The position numbers and the translations under genes were made by a program. DNA of 20,065 bases. Source: JBGLNJ01 sp964353405 (GTDB lineage Bacteria > Chloroflexota > Anaerolineae > Fen-1058). Location of the stretch: assembly GCA_964353405.1 (NCBI GenBank), contig CAYGWJ010000270.1:1-20065 (forward strand), in the 5' to 3' direction. The notes under the pieces are model-generated. The model was not told where the DNA came from and ran no database searches. It saw only the letters and a program-made list of their open reading frames with translations. Shown here one piece after another: positions 1 to 7,108 of the stretch; position 1 is the first letter of the stretch; each line of letters starts with the position of its first letter.

Positions 1-2
1 GC

Positions 3-959
3 GCGGCGACGATCGGGCTGGTGTTCAACAGCGGCATGTTGGACTCTATCCCGGTGACTTTTCTGCCCGACTATCGAATCTATCACGAAATCGGGCGCGA
101 CCCGGCCGAGTACGCCTTGCTCGAAGTGCCGGTTGGGCCCGCCTCGGGCTTTGGCGAGTTTGGCGACTCGCCTGACTTGCAATTCTATGCCTACATTCAT
201 CACAAGCAGCTTATCAACGGCATTGTGTCCCGTGTCCCCAGCGATGGCCTGAGCCGGTTCGAGCGGTCGCCGGTACTGCGAGGATTGACCGGCGAGTACG
301 ATATGCCGCCGCTGAATGTTGCCGGCAACGAGCTGGCCGACAAACTACAGCGCTGGGACATGCGCTACGTCCTCGTCCACCTCGACCGCCTGCAGCCGGA
401 GCGCGCTCGCGCTATCGTCGAGTTTCTCAACGCTCAGCCCATGCTGTGTCTGGTGGACGAAGAAGGCAGCCTGCTGGCCTACCGACGCATCAACACCTGG
501 GGTGAATGTCCCCGGCCCGAAATGGGTGCGCTGCCAGGTGGCAAGAATCGTTTGGTGTTGGGGGAGGCAGCCAGCGCCCGCTACGTCGGCCCGGGTTGGT
601 ATGATGTCGAAGACATCGGCGGGCAGCCGGGGCGCTGGGCGGGAGAGATTGCCACTTCTACCTTGCGACTCGTGCCGCCGCCCGACAGCCATCGCCTCCG
701 GTTCCGAGCGGTGGCCTATCCAGCCGAACAAACCGTGACGGTGTCGGTTAATGGTCAAACGGCCGGCGCGGCGAAGCTGACAGACGATTGGGCCGAATAC
801 GAATTTGACATTCCTGCCGAGGCGTTGCGCGTTCAAGGCCCTTGGCTTATCGAACTGACTCACGCGCGCCTCGAATCGGCTTTTGAACGAACCGACGGCC
901 AAGTGGAAGACAAGCGCCCGCTGGGGGCGGCGTATGACTATTTCGCGTTCGAGCCTTGA
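3..959 (+). CDS. C-terminal part of a large membrane glycosyltransferase-like protein (5' end outside window)
   Basis: The reading frame is open from base 3 and has no convincing start here; the GTG at 21 has no ribosome binding site, so this is the 3' end of a longer gene. The visible part is soluble. A block around HHKQLINGIVSRVP and RYVLVHLDRL resembles the extracytoplasmic tail that follows the membrane domain in many Chloroflexota GT-C/YfhO-like proteins (family knowledge, not searched). The last ~90 residues look like a beta-sandwich (RLRFRAVAYPAEQTVTVSVNG). No transmembrane segment is visible in the part shown. It stops 11 nt before the first of four GT-C paralogs and is probably in the same transcript. 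It is not an obvious fifth copy: its tail lacks the AQDDHELGRG block shared by the four. Function is inferred only as envelope polysaccharide or glycoprotein synthesis. Confidence 0.7.
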   Translation, partial: AATIGLVFNSGMLDSIPVTFLPDYRIYHEIGRDPAEYALLEVPVGPASGFGEFGDSPDLQFYAYIHHKQLINGIVSRVPSDGLSRFERSPVLRGLTGEYDMPPLNVAGNELADKLQRWDMRYVLVHLDRLQPERARAIVEFLNAQPMLCLVDEEGSLLAYRRINTWGECPRPEMGALPGGKNRLVLGEAASARYVGPGWYDVEDIGGQPGRWAGEIATSTLRLVPPPDSHRLRFRAVAYPAEQTVTVSVNGQTAGAAKLTDDWAEYEFDIPAEALRVQGPWLIELTHARLESAFERTDGQVEDKRPLGAAYDYFAFEP

Positions 960-970
960 ATAACTGAACT

Positions 971-2968
971 ATGAAACGAACTATCCACTCTGATCTTTTA
1001 ATCGCGGGTGCGCTTTCTCTCGCGGGTGTGCTCACGCGCTTGCCATACCTGGCGCTCATCCCGGTCTTTGAAGATGAGGTATTTCAAACCGTGTACGCGC
1101 TGAGCATCCGCCCCGGCGATTTTCTACCGCTGGTGGGCGATGACCCTTACACCGGCCCGTTCTTTTCATACCTGCTGGCGGTGTGTCTGCGAGTGTTCGG
1201 CTCGACGCCCATCATGCCGCGCGTGGTCGTCATGGTGCTGGGCGCGCTGACAGTGGGGCTGACGTATCTCCTCGCGCGTGCGTTGGGACTGGGTCGTCCG
1301 TGGGCGTCGCTCGCCGGATTGCTGATGGCCGCGAACCCCCATCAGATTCTCATCGCCAGCCACTATGCTGGGGCGACTTATGCGCTGCCATTTTTTAGCA
1401 CCGCTTTTCTGCTGGCGTTCGTGTGGGCGGTCAGGCGCGAGTCTGGCATATGGCTGGTTTTCTCGGGGGCGTTGCTGGGACTCGCGTTGCAAGCGAACCC
1501 GATCCTGGTGCTCATCTTGCCGGGCATCGTCGTATGGTTCTTGACGCAACGCAGGCGAGTCGTCGGTCTGCGCACGCCCTGGCCGTATCTGGCAATCGTC
1601 GCCTTCCTGGTAGTTTATGCACCTGTGATTGCCCACAACATACAAACAAATCTGGCCGGCATCACCGAAGCAAGCACGGGCCGTTCGTATCTCTGGCAGC
1701 TCAATCCGTCGCCGCGGGCCTTTCTCCAAAACCTTTCTCGGCTGGCGCTTCAATTGTGCCGCCAGGTGAGTGGCGTATTGGAAGGCGACGAATCGCTCAC
1801 GAGCCTGACCGGCCTGCCGCTCGTGTTGAGTGTGTGGGCCATCGTCGGGCTGATCGTTGCCGCGCGGCGGGCGGTCACTCTGCCGCTGTTGGCGGTTGCC
1901 TCGCACTTGTTCATCATGCCGTGGTTGAGCAATCACTATGGCCTGACAGGCACCACTCGCTTCACCAACCAATTGACGCCGCTGATCTTGGTGGCGATGG
2001 GCGCAGCGGCTGAGAGAGTATGGAAATACAGCCCAAAGCTCGAGCTTCGGGGTATAAGTGCAAGCCGGCTGAAACCGATGGCCGTCATCATCGGAACATT
2101 GTTTGTCGTGCTCAGCCTGTGGCCGATCACGTTACTGTTTCGCTACTATGATCACGCTGTTGCGCGAGGTGAGACCAACGCTCCGGCTCTGGCTTTCTTT
2201 GACGGTTTCATGCGGCAGTGGAGAGGCGGCAATATTTTGCTTGACGATTCAAGCGCTGGCAAGACGGTCGAGTATTTCCTCGCCATCAATCGTGTGCCGT
2301 ACGACCTGATGCCTCTGGGGCGCATGATGGAATGGCTGACGACCGGGCAGGCCAGCGGAAGCGTTCAGCTCATCGTGTACGACGATGACGTGCCACGCGC
2401 CGGAACACAGGCCGATCTGATTGCCTGGGATATTAACGCGAGCAAGGTCGGGTATGGGGTTTACACCATTGCCGATGCGCGGCAGGTGCGCAAGCCGACC
2501 TTCGTCTTTGCCAGTGCTGCCGCCGCGCCCGCCGTCCGCCCATTGCAGGTCAACTTTTCTGACTCGCCGGGCGCAAGCAGTCAACTCAGCATGATTGGAT
2601 ACGATGTCAGGCCCGACCGACCGATGCCCGGCACAGAGTTTGTCGTCAATGTCCACTGGCAGACATTGGCCGCCACGCCTGAAGCGTACACTGGTTTTCT
2701 GCATCTGGTTGGACCGGACGGCCGATTGATTGCGCAGGATGATCACGAGTTGGGCCGAGGATTCTATCGTACGATATTCTGGCAGCTCGATGAAGTGATT
2801 CGAGAAAAGTACACGCTCGCGCTGCCAAAGAATGCGCCTGCCGGTGAATACGTATTGCGCGCCGGCGCATATCGCTTCCCGTCATTTGAACGGCTGGTCG
2901 TGCGCTCGTCCAGTGTGCCAGCACAAGATAATGCAGTTACACTCGGCACGATCCATGTGGGACCGTAA
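971..2968 (+). CDS. GT-C fold membrane glycosyltransferase, array copy 1
   Basis: A 665-aa integral membrane protein of the PMT/ArnT (GT39-like) type, expected to move a sugar from a polyprenyl-phosphate donor to an acceptor on the outer face of the membrane. Residues 8-30 form the first membrane helix. The outside loop carries the Asp35-Glu36 pair (PVFEDEVFQT), followed by GDDPYTGPFF; an acidic residue in this loop is the catalytic hallmark of GT-C enzymes. About ten hydrophobic segments run to residue 390. Residues ~400-530 form a soluble middle region, and ~540-665 a beta-sandwich with VNVHWQ, YTGFLHLVGPDG and AQDDHELGRG (588-597). The ATG at 971 lacks a clear Shine-Dalgarno, as expected for coupling to the gene ending 11 nt upstream. 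Its 3' end overlaps copy 2. Donor and acceptor cannot be told from sequence; a purely structural role is less likely because the DE pair is kept. Confidence 0.85.
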   Translation: MKRTIHSDLLIAGALSLAGVLTRLPYLALIPVFEDEVFQTVYALSIRPGDFLPLVGDDPYTGPFFSYLLAVCLRVFGSTPIMPRVVVMVLGALTVGLTYLLARALGLGRPWASLAGLLMAANPHQILIASHYAGATYALPFFSTAFLLAFVWAVRRESGIWLVFSGALLGLALQANPILVLILPGIVVWFLTQRRRVVGLRTPWPYLAIVAFLVVYAPVIAHNIQTNLAGITEASTGRSYLWQLNPSPRAFLQNLSRLALQLCRQVSGVLEGDESLTSLTGLPLVLSVWAIVGLIVAARRAVTLPLLAVASHLFIMPWLSNHYGLTGTTRFTNQLTPLILVAMGAAAERVWKYSPKLELRGISASRLKPMAVIIGTLFVVLSLWPITLLFRYYDHAVARGETNAPALAFFDGFMRQWRGGNILLDDSSAGKTVEYFLAINRVPYDLMPLGRMMEWLTTGQASGSVQLIVYDDDVPRAGTQADLIAWDINASKVGYGVYTIADARQVRKPTFVFASAAAAPAVRPLQVNFSDSPGASSQLSMIGYDVRPDRPMPGTEFVVNVHWQTLAATPEAYTGFLHLVGPDGRLIAQDDHELGRGFYRTIFWQLDEVIREKYTLALPKNAPAGEYVLRAGAYRFPSFERLVVRSSSVPAQDNAVTLGTIHVGP

Positions 2969-5006
2969 GCACGCAGCGGATAGAAGCAAATTGCAGGCAA
3001 AGCATCGAACCAGACTCGGGCGGGGAGACCCCGCCCCTACCTTGGATATCTTGATTGCAGTTGCGCTCACACTAGGCGGCGTGGTGACGCGCGTGCCGTA
3101 CCTGGCGCAGATCCCTGTTTTTAGCGACGAGGTACTACAAACCATCTATGCGCTGCAAATCCAGCCCGGCGAACCTCTGCCCCTGGCAGGCGCTGACGCC
3201 TATTCAGGCCCGCTATTTACGTATATCCTCGCCGCTGGGCTAAGAGTTTTTGGCTCTACGCCAGTGACACCGCGAATCGTCGTGATGATCATGGGCGCGT
3301 TGACGGTGGGGCTTGCCTACTTGCTGGCGCGTGCGTTGGGGCTGAGTCGTGTGTGGGCCGCACTCGTCGGACTAATGCTGGCGGCTAACCCGCATCACAT
3401 CCTCGTCAACAGCCATCATGCTGCCAGTACGGTCACACTTGGATTATTCAGTACCGCATTCCTGGCGGCGCTGGCCGTGTCCATCAAGCGGGAGTCTGGA
3501 CCGTGGCTGGTGGTGGCCGGCGCTCTCCTGGGATTGGCTGGACAAGCCAATCCTGTGATAGCCCTTGTATTGCCGGGTGTGGCAGTGTGGTTCTTGATGC
3601 AGCGCAAGATGTCCATCGGCCCGCGCACGCGTTGGCCTTACCTGGCAGCAATCGCCTGCCTGGCCACTTATGCGCCCGTGATCCTCTATAACGTTCAGAA
3701 CGAGTTGTTGAGTGTGCATATTGGCGCAGGACAGACATACGTCTGGCAACCCAATCTATCCTTGACAACCTTTGCCGAGAATTTGGGGCGGTTGGTATTG
3801 CAGCTATGCCGACAGGTGAGCGGTGTGTTGGAAGGTGACGAATCCCTGGGAGACCTGGCCGGCATGCCCATCCTTTTCAGCGCATGGGCCATGACCGGGC
3901 TGGTGGTTGCAGCGCGCCGGGGTCCGAGCTTGCCGGTGTGGGCCGTCGCTTCCCAGGTTCTCGTTATGCCGTGGCTGAGCAACTATTATGGCATGACCAT
4001 CGAGACTCGCTTTACCAATCATTTGACGCCATTGATCCTGGTGACGATGGCCGTTCTGGCAAGGGAGGCGTGGGCATTTGTGCGTGACCGGCTATCGGGT
4101 TCCTCGATGGCCAAGCCGACAGCCTGGCTGGCGGGCGTTTTGCTTATAGCGGTCAGCCTGTGGCCTCTCGTCGCGCTCTTTCGCTATTACGCGCACGAGA
4201 CGGCCGCTGGACGGAGCAACGCGCCGCATTTCGCCTTTGCACAAGATTTCATTCGCCAGTGGCGCGGCGAAAAGATTCTGGTCAGCGACTCGCTTGGCCG
4301 GTTCAATCCCACCGAATTCTTTTTGGCGACGAATCGAATCCCGTATGATGCCATGCCGCTGGGCCGCATCATGGAACGGTTGGCGACCGGGCAGGAAAAG
4401 GGCCGCGTCATACTCATGTTAGACAAAGACGACCTGGCTCGCGTTCAGACCCAAACCGATTTGATCGCGTGGGACTCGCCCGGGATGCAGGCCGCGCGCC
4501 AGATGGGCTATGGCGCGTACACCATCGCCGATGCGCAAGAGGTGCGCAAGCCGACGTTCGTGTTTACCGATACCACACTCGGTCCGACCATGCACGCGGT
4601 GCAAGCTGACTTGGCAAACCGGCTGGGCGTCATTGGATATGAGATCAAGCCGGCAAAACCGGCGGCTGGCGACGAATTGATCGTCAACGTCCACTGGCTG
4701 GCATTGGCCGCCATGCCAGAAGCCTACACAGGCTTTGTGCATCTGGATGGACCGGATGGACGATTGATCGCGCAGGATGATCACGAGTTAGGCCGGGGGT
4801 TCTATCGTACCCTGTATTGGCAGCCCGGCGAAGTGGTCCGAGAAAAATACACGCTGGCCTTGCCGAAAGAGATATCGGCCGGTGAGTACACTTTGCGCGT
4901 GGGTGTATATAGCTTTCCATCGCTGGAACGTTTGGCGGTGCTATCATCGAACATGCCAGCGCAGGATAACACCGTGACGCTGGGCATAGTTCACGTCGGG
5001 CCATGA
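2955..5006 (+). CDS. GT-C fold membrane glycosyltransferase, array copy 2
   Basis: A 683-aa paralog of the preceding gene with the same architecture: first helix, acidic loop with Asp58-Glu59 (PVFSDEVLQT), about ten hydrophobic segments, soluble middle region, and C-terminal beta-sandwich with AQDDHELGRG near residues 606-615. I chose the ATG at 2955, which overlaps the previous gene by 14 nt. The open frame goes back to 2832, but that part lies wholly inside copy 1. Compared with the other copies the N-terminus is 23 residues longer, and the extra stretch contains a GC-rich palindrome at 3018-3036 just before the first membrane helix. A TTG at 2991 is an alternative start; neither has a clear Shine-Dalgarno, so translation probably depends on coupling. 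It shares with copy 1 a shorter middle region than copies 3 and 4. Confidence 0.84.
   Translation: MWDRKHAADRSKLQAKHRTRLGRGDPAPTLDILIAVALTLGGVVTRVPYLAQIPVFSDEVLQTIYALQIQPGEPLPLAGADAYSGPLFTYILAAGLRVFGSTPVTPRIVVMIMGALTVGLAYLLARALGLSRVWAALVGLMLAANPHHILVNSHHAASTVTLGLFSTAFLAALAVSIKRESGPWLVVAGALLGLAGQANPVIALVLPGVAVWFLMQRKMSIGPRTRWPYLAAIACLATYAPVILYNVQNELLSVHIGAGQTYVWQPNLSLTTFAENLGRLVLQLCRQVSGVLEGDESLGDLAGMPILFSAWAMTGLVVAARRGPSLPVWAVASQVLVMPWLSNYYGMTIETRFTNHLTPLILVTMAVLAREAWAFVRDRLSGSSMAKPTAWLAGVLLIAVSLWPLVALFRYYAHETAAGRSNAPHFAFAQDFIRQWRGEKILVSDSLGRFNPTEFFLATNRIPYDAMPLGRIMERLATGQEKGRVILMLDKDDLARVQTQTDLIAWDSPGMQAARQMGYGAYTIADAQEVRKPTFVFTDTTLGPTMHAVQADLANRLGVIGYEIKPAKPAAGDELIVNVHWLALAAMPEAYTGFVHLDGPDGRLIAQDDHELGRGFYRTLYWQPGEVVREKYTLALPKEISAGEYTLRVGVYSFPSLERLAVLSSNMPAQDNTVTLGIVHVGP
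3018..3036. repeat. GC-rich palindrome inside the 5' coding region of GT-C copy 2
   Basis: Perfect 8-bp arms GGGCGGGG (3018-3025) and CCCCGCCC (3029-3036) around a 3-nt AGA loop, followed by CTAC. It lies in the 23-codon N-terminal extension that the other three paralogs lack and is translated in frame as part of RLGRGDPAP. Short GC palindromes of this style recur in Chloroflexota and cyanobacterial genomes (general knowledge). It may be an inserted repeat unit or a hairpin affecting translation of the downstream gene. Confidence 0.6.
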
Positions 5007-5035
5007 GTGCCGATCGGGCGCAGCGTGGACGACAC

Positions 5036-5043
5036 AGGAGGGG
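5036..5043 (+). promoter_or_regulatory. Strong ribosome binding site of GT-C copy 3
   Basis: AGGAGGGG, with AGGAG ending 6 nt before the ATG at 5047. It fixes the start of copy 3 and is the best Shine-Dalgarno in the array, suggesting independent translation after the 40-nt gap from copy 2. Confidence 0.75.
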
Positions 5044-5046
5044 TAG

Positions 5047-7068
5047 ATGAGGCATTGGCTTCGTGGGGATGGGATGATCGCTGTTACTCTTACAGTGATA
5101 GGCGACTTGTTGCGCGTGCCGTACCTGGCGCTGATCCCTACCTTTGGCGATGAAGTGATGCAGACGGTTCAGGCGATGAGCATTCGCCCCGGCGAGTATA
5201 TGCCGCTGGTCGGCGTTGATCCTTATTCCGGGCCGTTCTTTCCATACCTCATCGCCGTGATCTTGCGTGTTCTGGGCGCTACGCCGGTTGCGCCGCGCAT
5301 CGTCGTGATGGTCATGGGTGCGCTGACGGTTGGGCTGACGTATCTGCTCGCGCGTGAGCTGGGATTGAAACAGCCCTGGGCAGCCCTGGCCGGGCTGCTC
5401 CTGGCAGCTAATCCGCACCACATCCTCGTCGCCAGCCACTATGCTGGCGCCACGCTTGTTCTTCCGCTCTTTACGACCGCATTGCTTGCGGCGCTGGTGC
5501 TGGCGGCCAAGCGCGAGTCGGGCGCCTGGCTGGTGGCGGCCGGCGCGTTGCTGGGACTGGCGCTGCAGGCCAGTCCTTTGACGGTGCTGATGCTGCCCGG
5601 AGCTGCCGTCTGGTTCCTGGCTCAGCGCAAAGCCGCCATCGGGCTGCGGACACGCTGGCCGTATCTGGCGGCACTGGTGGCGGTCCTGGTCTATGCGCCT
5701 GTGATCGTGCACAACTTGCAGACCGGGTTATCGGGCGTAGAGATAGCGCAAACTCGGCGCGATTACCTCTGGCAGACAAATCCATCCCTTGCCACCTATG
5801 CGCAAAACCTGGCGCGAATGATGCTTCAACTGTTTCGTCAGATTGGCGGCGTGCTGGAGGGTAACGAAGATGTGCGGTCGCTCATGGGCATGCCGCTCGT
5901 GTTCAGCGCATGGGCCATGGCCGGGCTGGTATACGCTTTGGCGTCACGCAAGGGTTTCAGCTTGCTGACACTGGCTGTCGGCTTACACCTGCTCTTGATA
6001 CCCTGGTGGAGCAACTATTATAACCTCATCTCCGCAACCCACTTGACCAACCAGTTGACTCCCCCGGTGTTGCTGGCGATGAGCGCGCTAGCGGCTGAGG
6101 TGTGGGCTTGGGCTGCCGGGCGAATACACCGCCCGGAATCCAGGCGAGCCATCGCCTGGGTCACTGGGGTCGCCCTGTCAGCCCTTGCTCTTTCGCCACT
6201 TGTTTTGTTGTTTCAATACTATGATCACTCTGTTGCCAAAGGCCAAACCAACGCGCCTTATCTGGCGTTTGCCGACGAGTTTGCCCGTCTGTGGCACGGC
6301 GAGCGTGTCCTGCTGGACGATGCGCTGATCGGCTTTCTCACCGATGTAGACCCCAACGAGTACAAGCCGTTGGCCTACTTGTTGGCCGTGAGCGGCGTGC
6401 CTTCCGATTTCATGCCCGCCGGGCGCATCCTGGAACGGCTGGCCACCGGGCAAGAGGCGGGGCGTGTGATTGTCATTGTGAGCAACGATAACGCGCCGCG
6501 CTTTCAGGCGCAGGCCGATCTCATCCCCTGGACATCGCCCGCCATCGAGGCTGCCAACAAGAGGCTGGGCAGCAGTATGTATACCATCGCCGACGCGCAA
6601 AAGGTGCGCAAGCCTTCTTTTGTTTTTGCAAACGCCGCCGCTGCGCCGACCGTGCGCGCCGTGCAAGCCAATTTTGCCGACCAGCTTGAACTCGTCGGGT
6701 ATGACTTGAGGCCGGACAAATTCGTGCCGGGCAGCACGCTGGTCATTAATCTTCACTGGCAAGCCCGGACGGCCATGTCAGAAGCCTACACAGGCTTCTT
6801 GCACCTCGTCGGCCCGGATGGACGATTGATCGCGCAGGACGATCACGAGTTGGGCCGTGGGTTATATCGCACGTTCGTTTGGCAGCCGAACGAGGTGATT
6901 CGGGAAAGGTACACCCTCTCTGTGCCCCGGGACGCGCCGGCCGGGGATTACGCGCTGCGCGTGGGCGCGTACAGCTTCCCCTCACTTGAGCGATTGGCGG
7001 TGGTGTCGTCTAGCGTCCCGGCACAAGACAACTTGGTTACGCTGGATACGCTTCACATTGGGCAATGA
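5047..7068 (+). CDS. GT-C fold membrane glycosyltransferase, array copy 3
   Basis: A 673-aa paralog with the same plan: first helix at ~10-28, Asp35-Glu36 in the outside loop (PTFGDEVMQT), GVDPYSGPFF, LLAANPHHILVASH, about ten hydrophobic segments, soluble middle region, and C-terminal beta-sandwich with AQDDHELGRG from about residue 596. The ATG at 5047 is set by a strong Shine-Dalgarno at 5036-5043. Relative to copies 1 and 2 the middle region has about ten extra residues (GFLTDVDPNEYKPLAYLL), an indel shared with copy 4. The conserved WWSNYYN and THLTNQLTPP near residue 320 deviate from the WLSNYYG and RFTNQLTPL of its neighbours (the Arg is replaced by His), which hints at a different substrate preference. 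Reaction as for the other copies; donor and acceptor unknown. Confidence 0.86.
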   Translation: MRHWLRGDGMIAVTLTVIGDLLRVPYLALIPTFGDEVMQTVQAMSIRPGEYMPLVGVDPYSGPFFPYLIAVILRVLGATPVAPRIVVMVMGALTVGLTYLLARELGLKQPWAALAGLLLAANPHHILVASHYAGATLVLPLFTTALLAALVLAAKRESGAWLVAAGALLGLALQASPLTVLMLPGAAVWFLAQRKAAIGLRTRWPYLAALVAVLVYAPVIVHNLQTGLSGVEIAQTRRDYLWQTNPSLATYAQNLARMMLQLFRQIGGVLEGNEDVRSLMGMPLVFSAWAMAGLVYALASRKGFSLLTLAVGLHLLLIPWWSNYYNLISATHLTNQLTPPVLLAMSALAAEVWAWAAGRIHRPESRRAIAWVTGVALSALALSPLVLLFQYYDHSVAKGQTNAPYLAFADEFARLWHGERVLLDDALIGFLTDVDPNEYKPLAYLLAVSGVPSDFMPAGRILERLATGQEAGRVIVIVSNDNAPRFQAQADLIPWTSPAIEAANKRLGSSMYTIADAQKVRKPSFVFANAAAAPTVRAVQANFADQLELVGYDLRPDKFVPGSTLVINLHWQARTAMSEAYTGFLHLVGPDGRLIAQDDHELGRGLYRTFVWQPNEVIRERYTLSVPRDAPAGDYALRVGAYSFPSLERLAVVSSSVPAQDNLVTLDTLHIGQ

Positions 7069-7095
7069 GCACATATCGAACTCACTGCAGGCGGC

Positions 7096-7100
7096 AGGAG
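7096..7100 (+). promoter_or_regulatory. Ribosome binding site deciding the start of GT-C copy 4
   Basis: AGGAG with an 8-nt spacer to the ATG at 7109. The reading frame is open further upstream to 6986, but that part lies inside copy 3 and encodes a sequence with no counterpart in the paralogs, so 7109 is preferred. Confidence 0.7.
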
Positions 7101-7108
7101 TAAAGCCA

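Noticed and set aside
2832..2954. Upstream extension of GT-C copy 2
   Set aside because: Lies wholly inside copy 1's beta-sandwich coding sequence and encodes nothing shared with the other paralogs.
4684..5712. Minus-strand open frame of 342 codons
   Set aside because: Antisense across the end of GT-C copy 2 and the start of copy 3; low-complexity Arg/Gln/His composition typical of a high-GC shadow frame.
6986..7108. Upstream extension of GT-C copy 4
   Set aside because: Mostly overlaps copy 3 in another frame; AGGAG before ATG 7109 and alignment of the N-termini favour the shorter form.
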